A DNA stretch of 64,000 bases from Loxodes magnus (GCA_946699065.1 CAMPDV010002440.1:1-64000); one strand, 5' to 3'. Positions 37,310 to 48,959 are shown, counted from the stretch's first letter. Translations and numbers: made by a program. The notes: generated from the letters alone by a model not told the origin.

Positions 37310-39075
37310 AAACCTTTATTTTTAAGTAGATTGGATTGGCATTGCTTAGTTTTATAGCTTAGTTAAAACTTTCATTGGCTTTATTTGTTTTTCCTAATTT
37401 TTTCAGATCAACTACTTTATTATATGAGCACTTGCATTATTAGATCCTGCTTGAGATCTATATTGTAGCTCTAGGGGGCTTCGTTGTATTTTTCTTACTT
37501 TTAAAGTACAATTCCTTATTAAAATGAAAATTTGCTTTTTTAGAGTCTATTATAATAGCTATATCAAAATATTCGATAGCTTCAGTACTCCTTCCTGCTT
37601 TTCCAAATTAAATTCCTTATTAATTATATTATTACGCTTGAGATATTTTGTACAATGACAAAAGCAAGTATTGGCAATTGAATAGATAAAGTCAATAATG
37701 TAATTTTTAATTAAGTAATAAATATTTTATTATATTTGATCTTTCTCAATTTAACTACCTTTTACTAGTTTATTATTTATCTAATTCTTTTAGTCTTATT
37801 TAGATTTAAACTATTTACTTATGATAATTATATTATTAAGATTTGTATAGTAGTTGTAATAGTTTACTTATAATAATACATATCTATTATATTTCAATTA
37901 ATTATTGCTAATTATCTTTATTACTTATAGTTTTTATTATATAGCTACTTTTAATTTAATATCAATCTTATTTCTTTTATTCTATTTTTATTCTGTTTCC
38001 AAACTTAGAAAATGCTAGTTATCCTATTGATTTCTATTTGTTGGTTTATTTCTTTATAGCAATAAATATTTGTAAATTTATGCTACTAGTTAGAAAAGAA
38101 TATCTAAATAGCTTTCGCTCTGAAGGTAGAAATTAAAATTATAGTGCTGCTAAGATGTTAATCAATAGCCATTCCTATTTATACTCTACATACCATGATA
38201 TAGCTATTAGAACAAATAAGACTTAGCTTCTAATTAAATCAATATTTATATCCAAAAAACTATATCAAGATTATGAGAATGCTAGTAAGTAGATAGAACA
38301 TCTAGAATTTCTGAAAATAGGTTGAGAAAGAAGTAAATAAGTTAGGATTATTTAAAAGCTTAAATTCATAGAAGATGCTAAAGATAACAATATATAAACA
38401 TTTTAAGGTAATGCTAATATATTAGTGTCTAGCTAGTCAACTATAAACTTTTCCTAATAGGTTGTTAATTACAGATAGAAAGGAATAGATCTTTAACATA
38501 TGCATTTAATTTAAATATGAGTCTAGATATTGAAGTTATGATATAAAGAAAGATATATTTAAGCATTAAATGACAAGTACTTGCTTAAGAGAGAAAAGAA
38601 ATTAGTTTAAACTTTTAAGAATTTGTAGCTTAGCAGGAATATTTAAAGATTAAAATTGTTCTAAATTTAGTGGAAAAATTAATATATGTTTGGTTTTAAG
38701 AACAAGTAGGAAGTGTAAAGCTACTCAATATACTTTATAAAGCCACATTCATATCGTTAGGAGATTTGAACTTTATAGGTATCTTAGTTAAGTAATTTTT
38801 AAATTGAAGACAAATTAAGAGAAAAAATCAAGATTTTGATAATCAATGTATCTAAAAGACCATATTAGATTTTGGTAATCGAATAACTTAAGTCAAAACA
38901 AGAAAAGTCTGAAATTCTTAGTCAGCAATCATAATAAACTTACTAAAAAAAAGAAATAAACTTAAACGGATTTTCTTGCAAACCTAAAAGTACTCAACTA
39001 TTAAATTAAAGAGAGGATAGTAGAAACCCTAATATCATTAATTTTTTAAGTAAAATGATAAAAATGATTGAATGA
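37310..39075 (+). CDS. Polytopic membrane protein, function unknown
   Basis: The plus strand encodes several hydrophobic segments: LALLSFIAQLKLSLALFVF, IYIVALGGFVVFFLLL, IIIAISKYSIASVLLPAF and, after a frame change near 37,700, YLLVYFFIAINICKFMLL. A soluble C-terminal tail follows: RKEYLNSFRSEGRNQNYSAA, HSYLYSTYHDIAIRTNKTQ, QDYENASKQIEHLEFLK. The frame closes at TGA 39073-39075. A GT-AG intron near 37,690-37,720 would link the two halves but was not pinned down. It is convergent with the REJ gene, with stops 36-40 bp past each other. A transporter or receptor is possible; I do not recognise the family. Confidence 0.45.
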
Positions 39076-42000
39076 GTCTCTGAATTTCCTTTTTAGAATA
39101 TAGATTTAAAGGAAAATAACTAGATTAAGAAGGAACGATAATTTCTTCTTAGTTTTGCATAGTAGTTAATGTGTCTTCAGACTGATTTGTAATTTCTTTT
39201 TAATCTTCGAGTTTTCTTTTTACTATTTTTAAGAAATAATTGTTTTATCTCTCTATCTGCTTTACTCTTTATCTACCCATCATCATTGATATAGCCATTA
39301 CTCATATATTGGTCTTTAGTTTACTGATGTATTTAAGATTCATTAACATCACGTTATGTATTATCTATTTATGCTATAAAGTTGCTTTAATAAAGTAAGT
39401 CGGGCTATCTTCATAACATAGATGTTGAAGTTACTTTTAGGATAGTTAAGTCACTTCCTTTTCTCATTTTAACCTTCCTTCATCTAATTACCATCTTAAG
39501 GAGGATGAACTGCTTATGATATTTAGGATATAGTTTTATTCATTTGCAGTCTAAGCATCTTTTTGAGCATTATATCGCATTAAAAAGACTATAAAGAATC
39601 AAATAGAGATAATAGAAAAACTAGCTGATAAAGAGGCAAGATAGTCAAAAATTTTTTCTTCAGTGTTAAAAAACGTGAAAATGCATGAAATGGAATTTAA
39701 GAATAAAATACAGAAGTTAAAATAATAGCCTACTAGATTTTCTTAAATTATATTAGAATCTTTATGCAAACTACTTCCTTACAGGCATTCCTAAACCAAC
39801 TAAAACGTAAATCCAATATCTTAGCCTAAATTTTTCTATTAAGTAACAATTATAAGGTTTACCAGAAATCATCACAAAGCAATAGTAAAATCTATATACA
39901 AAATGAAATTTTTTTTAGAGTTTGGGATTGAATCCTTAATCAAGGAACTGTCATGAAAACATTAATTGCTCATTGGGATAGTTATGATAGATTTAAAGAA
40001 CTAAAATATAAAACTCTATCTAAATTTTCTTTTTTCTTTGACATTACATGCAGAATTATAAATATATAAATTGAAAAATATAAAGCATAAGATTATTAAT
40101 GATTAAGCAAGAACTAGATGCTTATAACTTGACTAATTTCCATTACCCTCTCTTTTTTCATTTAAGTCCAGTCCTAAGTTTGATTCTTTATAATTTTACA
40201 TTTCTTCCTTTCTCTCTTCCTAAATTTGATTCTTTTAATCTTGCTTTTCTTCATTTTTTCCTCATTTTCTTATTCTTCTACCTCTTATACAACTTAAACG
40301 AGTGAATAAGTCCTGACTAACTACAATTTACACCTATAATAGTTAGCTAGTTGGATTTTTTCTATTGAGCATGATGTTCCATTATCTCATTTGTATTCGT
40401 TGATATCTCACATTTGGCACACTACATTTGAAGGTGTTTAAGTTTGGTTACAGCTTAGAACATATTCAACTTCGAATTTCAATTTTTTCAGTTTACCCTT
40501 CTTATATAGAATCTATCTCTTCAGATATTTAATAAACAGAAAGATTTAAATAACGGATATAACTCAAATCATCTATTTCACATGAAATGCTTCTTCAAAT
40601 AGAAAGATTACAAAAAAACATCCTTTAATATCATTGGGCAGCTTAGGATTTAGGCAGCTTAGGATTTAGGCAGAGAAATTCCCTTTACTATCATTATTTC
40701 TCCTTTAGAGTTTCAACGGTTCAGATCATAAAAAAGAAAAGACTCGAGTCTCGTAACTCTATTTCTTTAGTAGAAATTTCTTTCTCCTTTCATAGAATAG
40801 AAGAATTATTTACAAGATTTATCAAATTTAGATTTTAGAAATTTTTATGTAAAAGTATGATTATTTATATACTTAAAGGTACTTCACCTAGTTATTAGAC
40901 TAGCTTATACTTCTTGTTCAATGTTAAGCTTTTTATATTAGAACTGTTTAATTATCTACGTAAGCAAAGACGTCTAATTTTAGGATATTTGGTACTTTAT
41001 TTGCTAGTTAAGACATTAGTAGATACTGTCTATATAACTCTGCAGGTTTTCAGATGTTACGTTTAGTCTTACTTCTTAGTAACTTGAAACTGCTATTGTC
41101 ATCTATTCTTGCTTCTCTATTTTTAGGATAGGATCATAAGAACTATTTCATATCTAGAGGAGAAAAATTAAGAGTACATAAATAACTAAAAGCTTTTAGT
41201 GCTAATATTCTTCATCTAATTTAAAGGAAATTCTTTATAGAATGATTCCATACAAAAGAACTGGTATCTTAAGGGATAATCTTCATCTAAATCAGTAGCA
41301 TCATCACGGTTTAGAGTAAATAAGGCATCTCATGCTTTTCCTTTTTGAGAGTTTACTATAAAATTTTCAGCTTGAGAAGCTCTGTATAGATTATTTTTGG
41401 CTAGTGCACTTGATCACTCTTTATACTTCAAAAGTTAATATATGATAATTTCCTTACTCTAGTTCTTATGCCTTAATTTATATAAACAATTTAGTGCAAA
41501 GAAGATAGCAGATTAAAATCTACCAGAACTATGGTATCAAGAAGCTGTCTTTATATCTACACTTGAATTAGAAGCAACTCCATACATTATAAAAAAATTA
41601 GCTGCATTTATTTTTGCTATATTCATTATTCGTATCATTATAGCCACTGGAGATACCTTATTATTGGTTATATTTAAGTACACTTTATCAGAGGTTTATT
41701 TTCGGTTGATGAAATCGACACATACATCAAGTTCTAAGAATGCTCATACTGGAAATTACTATCCTTATAACGTAATGGAAGATGTAATGAAATAACACTT
41801 TTCTTCTACTTCTTTTTTGATTGCCTCATTATATGAAGTCTATTTTTAGTCTATAACTTAACAATTTCATTCAAATCTTAATTCTTCACTCGGACTATCA
41901 ATCACTATTTTATACAATGCGCAGCTATCTTACTTAAGTCATCTCTATATACTCATCACTAGAGATATAAACCTTCATCGACTTAACTAAATTAGCAACC

Positions 42001-42600
42001 ATAAGAAGATTTAAAATCTTCATTTTACCAGAATCTTAGAATAAGAAAATTACAAATAGACCTTCATTATGCTATCTAAGTATCTTAATTTGAATCTATA
42101 AATCTAAAACTATTTGACTCGATGTCTTTTTGATGAGTTAGAGATTCTATTAGTTAGTAATTTTTTTTTCTAAAGCTTTTAGGTAGATCATTAAGAGAAA
42201 GGTCAGTATTATTAAAGTCTATTAATCTTGCCTCTGAGATATATTTTTGTAATATCTTTGGAGTTTGATATCATTTAAAATATGAGATCAGTTAGAGCAT
42301 GTAAAGTTATCTTTACTAAGTATTAAAATAACTATGTGATAAAAGCTTATTTCCAATGTAGCTTTAAACTCACTAAGGTTACTAAAGAAAAAAATAAAAA
42401 AACTTATTTATCCAATTTAAAATAACTAAAGCAAATACCTTTTGTCATAAAAAAGAGTACAAACTAGGATTTAAATATACAAGCTTTCTATTCAAATTTA
42501 AATTTCATTACTACAACTTATAACAATAGATAGGACAAAAAGCATTCAACATAATTTAGTTAAATAACAATACTCTTAATATAATGAAAATCCCTAATAA
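39035..42600 (-). CDS. REJ-domain transmembrane protein
   Basis: The minus strand reads continuously from 42.3 to 41.2 kb: ISEARLIDFNNTDLSLNDL, SFRFIDSNQDTQIAQW, QNEDFKSSYGCQFSQVDEGL and, after a 29-nt GT-AG intron at 41933-41905, SPSEELRFEWNCQVID. It continues through CYFITSSITL, PVWAFLELDVCVDFINRK and RDDATDLDEDYPLRYQFF. The W-x-C motif and the D-x-D-x-PLxYQF pattern are typical of REJ regions of polycystin-1-like and large ciliate surface proteins. The Trp is encoded by TGA. Downstream come LLMSQLANKVPNILKLDVFA, a charged tail and the end RLIQSFLSFYLKNQ at TGA 39037-39035. A Cys-rich segment (CPIYC) near 42.5 kb hints at an upstream furin-like region. Membrane segments were not clearly located, and several introns between 41.2 and 39.2 kb are unresolved. 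Confidence 0.55.
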
Positions 42601-42609
42601 ATAGGAGAT

Positions 42610-43420
42610 AATTAATTAACTAAGCACTGCATTTATAATTTAAGCGAAGAAGAATATACTTAATTATACCATATTTAGATCTATTTTAGTTGTAAAAATT
42701 ACTAAAATAAATTTATTAAGCTAGATAAACTTTTGTCTTAGCTTCTTGCTATAAATATAATAAAATAAGCAGTTTAGTAATTATTCTATTTCTTCTCTTT
42801 GAAAAGTGAATTAATGGACAATAATTAGAATCTCATATGTCCCTCATTTTATCAATAAAAATTATCCTTGCTATACTGGCTCTATTTAAGTTAGAAATGC
42901 CTACTCTAATTTTAAATTAATACTAAGAAGATTGAATTTAAAGTCTCTCTTTAGTGTTAAAATGAAAATAATAATCTTAATAACTTTTTTAATAACTATC
43001 TGATTTAAGAGTTTGAAATATGCTTATAATATTAAATAGAGAAATAAATAAAGAAAGTACATCCATTTATACTTTTAGTTATAATTATATAATCTCAAAC
43101 TTATTTAATAACTAAAGCTATTAATTCACTAATCCCTTCATAGTTAACTATAATCCTTTTATTTATAGGTACTGACTAACTTTCTTTTTTTGTTTTAGAG
43201 TATAAAATGCAGGAATAATATAGCTTCTTATTTATTAAATTGGAAAATAAAGGATTATTTATTTAGGTTACAGTTTAGTATTAATAGAGGTAAATTGTCT
43301 GTCTAACTTGTTAGCTTAAGAGTAAGTTAAAGCTTAACTCTTTAATACACTTCTCTATTTTTAGTCTAACTTAAGCAAGTCTTTAATGCTATTTATGTGT
43401 AAATAATGAAGCTAGTTAAT
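42610..43420. other. Interval possibly containing the 5' part of the REJ gene
   Basis: No frame persuaded me, but the minus-strand gene has no start before 42,600 and probably continues here with several introns. Confidence 0.3.
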
Positions 43421-44110
43421 TATAGGTTAAAAGTAAGGAAATACTGAGTAAATAAAGTTCAAATGATATCAAAAAGGAATAAAGTTAAATTGTTAGCTAG
43501 AAGATGTAAGTAATTTTAAAGGTGATAAATAGAAATAATTAGAACTATAGGATTGTAAGAGATATGAATAAGTATGAGTTGATTAGAGAAATATTAGGGG
43601 TGGGATAAGAATATTAGGATATAATATATCCATTACAAGTAATAATCGTTAAATTAACTTCATAAGCAATTTATGATAAATAGGCTACTATTAAGAAATC
43701 CCTTATTAGTTATAAAATAGTAAAGAAAGAGAATTAGAACTCTCATATTATTATCTTAAAACTTGTCTAGGAAAATAAGAAACTATGTTCATTAATATTC
43801 TTAAAGAAAGACCCAATTCGTTAAGGAATGGTAAAAGCTATTAGAAGAAGCTTCAAAGTAAAAACCACATAAAAAGTTTATCAAGTTAGATAAAGCATTT
43901 GCTATTATAATTTTTCAACGTAACTAATTAAATATTTCTAAAGCTTAGTAAAAAGATAAATAAGGAAAAAGAATGTAAGAAGTGACATCATATATAAAAT
44001 AATTGTTTTACTAATTATGTAATTAAGGTTTAAAACCAATTAATATAATTTTCTAGATTTTAACTGATTTAATATCTCTAATATTTAAGATACAAGTAAA
44101 TAAGATTATC
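43420..44110 (+). CDS. Unassigned plus-strand gene
   Basis: A clear coding frame: NQNYRIVRDMNKYELIREIL, YPLQVIIVKLTSQAIYDKQ, ENQNSHIIILKLVQENKK, KKDPIRQGMVKAIRRSFKVK. An upstream exon (KLNCQLED) may join in phase through GTAAGTAATTTTAAAG, 16 nt, at about 43507-43522. A Cys/His-rich end (ECKKWHHIQNNC, Trp from TGA) near 43,970 could bind zinc. No family recognised. A later stretch to 44,450 may continue it. Confidence 0.4.
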
Positions 44111-44149
44111 TACCTATCTCAAAGGGAAATAAAATAAAAAAATTTTGCT

Positions 44150-45440
44150 AAAGTAGAGATATAAAAATCCTTATGATTTGATAATTTTAATTAAATAGTT
44201 TGCCATTGTGTAGAATATATTAATTAATTGAAGAACTCTACATTATAATTTAATGTGATTAAGTATAAGAGATATCTTTAATCTCTTAATTCCAAAGAAA
44301 TTCCCAGTATAATTTTAAGAGATATTAAAAATAGGTAGAATAAGAGTCGGTATATCTTTTATAGATTGAAGATCTAAAACTTAATGAAAGCTGATGAATT
44401 TATTTAAGATTGTAATGTTTGATTTAATTATCTTAAGCAAAAACAAATAAAAAATTAAGTATTCATATAATAAAATCCAACAGCTATATGGTTATTTTCA
44501 TTAGAAAATCATTTCCTTATAAATCTTCTTTAGAATGGTCTGTAAAATATTTATTTATTTATGCTTCATAGAGATTAAATATTTACATACCAGTCACTCA
44601 TATAACCCTTTTATTTTAAATAAATAAATAATTAAAAAACATAAAATGGATTCTACACTTACTTCTGCTTAAACTATCTACTTTTTATTAAATATTCCTC
44701 TCTCTAATGTGACTATCTAGTTAGATAACACACGTTGATATGGGTTGTTAGTTTATGCAGTCATTATTATTAGAAAGCATCATACATTCTAAGTATGATT
44801 TTATCTTAAGATATAATATGTGGCATTTATTATTCATAAAAGTCTTTCTTCTAGCTGTAATCATGAGCTAATTTTTTGTATCAGCTTCTAAATAAATCAA
44901 ATTCTCTCTTCAATCTATTAACTTTAAATTATCTTATCTTCTCATAAGGTCTCTCATCTATGAAGTATAGGTTTCGACATTATATATAATTCTTCTAAAT
45001 AGCAAAATAAACTAAAAAGGCTAGCTTAGTAGAAAGGCCTTAATAAAATAAAATAATTAAGGAAGCAAATAATCCTTTAGAAAGCTACTAGTTATACTAA
45101 AAGTATATCCTTCCTACTATAAGTAAAAGTTCTATAAATAGATAACTATTAATAGTATACAAAAGCTATGATAGTAGCAATATTGATTGCATTAAAGTTC
45201 TAAATGATAGACTAAATAAGTATAGATAGATAGATAGTGTTGATAATACATGGATTCAATTGAATCAAATAATAGCTAAATGTTTACCTAAGTTAATATA
45301 TGAATTCTTAATTTAGAAAAGCTTCTGAATAATAGCTTTAGACTAGTTAATAACTATCTAATTATTAATAACTTATTTATTTTCTTAAGGTTTTGTTTAG
45401 AATTAAACATAAATAGATTTAAACTATTTGCTTTAATTCA
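44150..45440. other. AT-rich interval upstream of the RING/UBL gene
   Basis: No coding frame supported. It contains the presumed 5' flank of the gene starting at 45458; no promoter element recognised. Confidence 0.35.
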
Positions 45441-45457
45441 CTTCCATTATAATAAAT

Positions 45458-47708
45458 ATGGCTGAATCTAACAGGTGCAGCTCATGCTTAATCCATTTCG
45501 ACTCTTAAATACGAATTCCCGTAACCCTTCCTTGTGGACATAAAGTATGCCAAATTTGTATTCTTGAAGAATACTTAAAAGAGGGTTCTAATCAGTGCCC
45601 AAAAAGAAACTGTAGAAAAGTTTCATTCAATGATCCGAAAAATTTAATGAGCTAAAATAGCTAATCAAGTGAAAGTAACCAAGAATATAAATAACTTCGT
45701 CTTGAAGAAACTAAAATTGAGCTATCTTATTAGCAAAAACCAAAACTAATAAAAGTCAAGATTTTAAGTGAAAATGAAGAAGAAATAAACTTAAATGTAG
45801 AGGAAGGAGAAACAATTGAATAACTGAAATAAAAAGTAGAAAGATTAGAAGGAATTGACACTGATTTTTATGAACTTTATAGAGGATAAGAGGAATTAGA
45901 TAGTTAGCATAGAATAAATAAAATAGAGAATAAAGATGAAGTTTAGCTAGACTTAAAGTTGAAAGAATGTAATTAATATAAATTTAAGGAGGTGAGATAA
46001 TAAGATAAAATTTAGGAAGTAAATATTAAAAATAGGAAGTAATTAATCAAAATTAGTTTTGGAGATAATGAGAAAATAATAAGGTAAATAATATAATAAT
46101 AGAATGTAAATAATAAAATTAGAAAGTATTAAATAATAAAAAATAGGAGAAAGTAAGAAAATTTAAAGAAGGCTGAAATGACTTCGAAAAAAGTTTGAAA
46201 TAATGTACAGGAAGTAAATTTTAAAAAAGTGCGTAATATATTTATCAAAAGTTAGTAATACTTTAAAAGCTAGAAAGTAATAAATAAAATTTAAGAATGT
46301 AATAAAATAAATAAGATTGTAAAAATATAAGAAAGGGAGTAAAAACTAAATATAGAATGTAAAAAATAAAGAAGATTGTAAAAAAATTATGTTAAGCTGG
46401 TAATTTAACAAATCCAGAAAGTAAATTATTTAATATATAGCAAGTAAAAAAAACAAATAAAGGAGGTAAAAATTAAAATAAGATGGTATTACTAATAAAA
46501 ATAGAATGCATGATATTTTAAATATTTATAGAGTGTAAGATATTTTAAATATTTATAGTTGGTAAGATATTTTAAATATTTATAGGGAGTAAGATATTTT
46601 AAATATTTATAGTGAGTAAGATATTTTAAATATTTATAGCGAGTAAGATATTTTAAATATTTATAGATAGTAAGATATTTTAAATATTTATAGATAGTAA
46701 GATATTTTAAATATTTATAGCGAGTAAGATATTTTAAATATTTATAGTTGGTAAGACATTTTAAATATTTATAGAACGTAAGATATTTTAAATATTTATA
46801 GTTGGTAAGATATTTTAAATATTTATAGTGAGTAAGATATTTTAAATATTTATAGATAGTAAGATATTTTAAATATTTATAGCGAGTAAGATATTTTAAA
46901 TATTTATAGAGTGTAAAATATTTTAAATATTTATAGGGAGTAAGATATTTTAAATATTTATAGTGGGTAAGATATTTTAAATATTTATAGGGAGTAAGAT
47001 ATTTTAAATATTTATAGTTGGTAAGACATTTTAAATATTTATAGAACGTAAGATATTTTAAATATTTATAGTTGGTAAGATATTTTAAATATTTATAGAA
47101 CGTAAGATATTTTAAATATTTATAGGGAGTAAGATATTTTAAATATTTATAGAATGTAGGATATTTTAAATATTTATAGATAGTAAGATATTTTAAAATT
47201 TATAGGGTGTAAGATATTTTTTATTCATAGTTTGTATTTAAAAACTATTATAGCTCGTATTTTTTTATTATTATAAGAGGGTATTAAATTACCTCAGACA
47301 GTAAGAATCTACTTTAGGTATCTTTTTAATTTTTGATTGTAAGAAATAATTATAAGATGGTTTTGCTTTTATTGAAGCTAGTATTTGATTATATGAGCTT
47401 GTATTGTTTTACCTAAGTTAGTAAGAAAATTATATAGAATGTAATATTATTTTTATTTATAGGGGGTAATGATTGATTTGAAAAGAAAGTAATTCCTAAT
47501 ATAATGTATTAAAGAATGTTTAAGTAATTGTTAATTTTAGATTATTTATACTAGGTAACTTTTTTTTATTTTAGGATGTAAAGAATTTAATGATAAGTAA
47601 ATTTTTTATTATAGAGTGTAATTTTTGATATAAGCGGAGATGGATATAACATTTGACGACTTTAAATATTTATCTTAAATTAAAGTTTTATTATTTATTA
47701 ATTTTTGA
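45458..47708 (+). CDS. RING finger plus ubiquitin-like protein with an array of about 65 mini-introns
   Basis: Exon 1 (45458-45968, 511 nt) encodes MAESNRCSSCLIHFDSQ. A RING finger follows: C-x2-C, then LPCGHKVCQICILEEYL, then QCPKRNC. Next is a ubiquitin-like fold (KLIKVKILSENEEEINLN, EGETIEQLKQKVERLEG, DFYELYRGQEELDSQ, DEVQLDLKLKE). A C3HC4 RING implies an E3 ubiquitin ligase; the UBL domain would mediate ubiquitin-system contacts. Exon 1 ends one base into a codon. From 45969 to 47634 the sequence becomes consecutive GT...AG units separated almost always by 3 nt. Joining the spacers in phase gives ILEIMRKQQEQ, KGWNDFEKRMLKKYWKY, NNTIELVNTKWMGIELE and SQDSIFLIFDYATFKWEK, then MDITFDDFKYLSQIK and TGA 47706-47708. 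Predicted length about 275 residues. Caution: the first codon across intron 1 is TGA, so a shorter protein ending after the UBL domain is possible. Confidence 0.6.
45969..47634 (+). repeat. Tandem mini-intron array with single-codon spacers
   Basis: I count about 65 units. Flanking units (45969-46505 and 47210-47634) are unalike in sequence and 16-26 nt long, but each begins GTA (rarely GTG, GTT or GC) and ends AG. Adjacent units are separated by exactly 3 nt; the few longer spacers (27, 24, 21 and 6 nt) are also multiples of three. The central 46507-47200 part repeats GTAAGATATTTT...ATTTATAG (24 nt) with period 27. Its spacers run agt, ttg, gga, tga, cga, ata, ata, cga, ttg, aac, ttg and so on. 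Variable unit length rules out a simple in-frame peptide repeat. The units are AT-only apart from the splice-like ends. Confidence 0.85.
46507..47202 (+). repeat. 27-bp minisatellite: invariant 24-mer plus variable trinucleotide
   Basis: About 25-26 near-perfect copies. Differences inside the 24-mer are rare (GTAAGACATT at two places, GTAAAATATT once, GTAGGATATT once, GCATGATATT at the first copy). The 3-nt spacers take many values. Blocks of spacers recur in order (ttg-aac-ttg twice; tga-ata-cga and tga-cga-ata-ata-cga), showing expansion by multi-unit duplication. Confidence 0.9.
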
Positions 47709-47709
47709 C

Positions 47710-48940
47710 TTAGTTATTTTATTTATTTTAAAGTTACTAATCTTAATAGCATTATATTTTAAGATCTTTACTAAATTTCTCATTTTTTTCACTTTATTAA
47801 CCAAAAATTTATTCCTATTAAGGAGACGTGTGAAATAATAATTTAGGTAATATTTTGATAATAGCTATAGATTTTTTTCCTGATGTATTAGATTTCTTGA
47901 TAATAGTTCTTTGATTTTTAAAATATGTCTAGAATCTTGATTTTTATTCTTTCTATTAATCTTTAAAATAGCTTCAGTAATTTTTGAATAGGAAGATAAT
48001 ATGTAAGGATCTGATCTCCTATCTATAAAATGTGTGCTTTATGAATTATGAAATACTTAGCTTAAATAATAGTAAATAAACATGTTGTTAGTTAGTTTGA
48101 TTCAGCCATTCTTGTAAATGTAATAAAGTGTTAAAGTGTTACTGCGACATGGTTGCTCCTATTTTTTAAATTTTTAATAGATAATTACCTAATTTATAAC
48201 CTATAAAATGTAATAATATGATTAAAGCAGATGTAAGAATTTAGCTTATTTAACTTTATTATTCTTATTATAAATTACTACTTCATTATTTTCCTTTTCA
48301 TTACTAATATTATATCACACTATTCAGTCTATACTTTATAACCCTGTTTTATATTCTATTTAATATATTAACTACTTATTTTTACCTATTTATTAATATC
48401 CTCTATCTATATCTTCTATTTTATTTAATCTACTAATATTATTAGTAAGATTTCTCTAGTTTAATACTATTAAGATGTAGTGTACTCTTAAAATACTTTA
48501 TTTACATATTTTATGATTAACTTCTAATTTATGTCTATAATCATAGTTATTTATTTCTATTATCATTTCAAATCTTAAGTACACTCAAAAATTATTTCTG
48601 TCTTATTATATACAAAATTTTAATTATTACTCTGAAGACATCAAATAAAATCAGTTACCAATAAATGTCGCCAACAAGTGTAATTTACAAGGACAATTCT
48701 AAAATGGTATTTTGATTTTAAAAGTATAACATAGCATAATATAAAAGTAAATAGAATAAAAAATATAAACAAGTAACAATCTGTTCTAACTAAGCCTTTA
48801 TAAATATAATAACAAAAGATCTGCTTAATTAAATAAATAACATTATAATTTGCTTAGTATATGCTAAGAACATTTAATTATCACTCACAAAAATTGTATA
48901 ATCTAATCCAAAGTAGAGTAAATTTGAGTAAGGTTTAAAT
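47710..48940. other. Interval between the RING/UBL and LRR genes
   Basis: A hydrophobic frame (LKLLILIALYFKIFTKFL, 47653-47838) overlaps the presumed end of the upstream gene and may be chance. Nothing else could be supported. Confidence 0.3.
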
Positions 48941-48959
48941 TATGAAATGAAAAGTAAAA

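Noticed and set aside
37310..37700. ARV1-like lipid transport protein
   Set aside because: The hydrophobic profile is suggestive, but no N-terminal zinc ribbon is present upstream.
46507..47202. CRISPR array
   Set aside because: Regular repeats with variable spacers superficially fit, but the spacers are 3 nt, the unit is AT-only and the context is a eukaryotic gene with tRNAs and LINEs.
46507..47202. Protein with a 9-residue tandem repeat (VRYFKYLQ plus one variable residue)
   Set aside because: The 27-bp period allows it in the central part, but flanking units of the same array have lengths not divisible by three while keeping GT...AG and the 3-nt spacing, so translation through them would lose frame.
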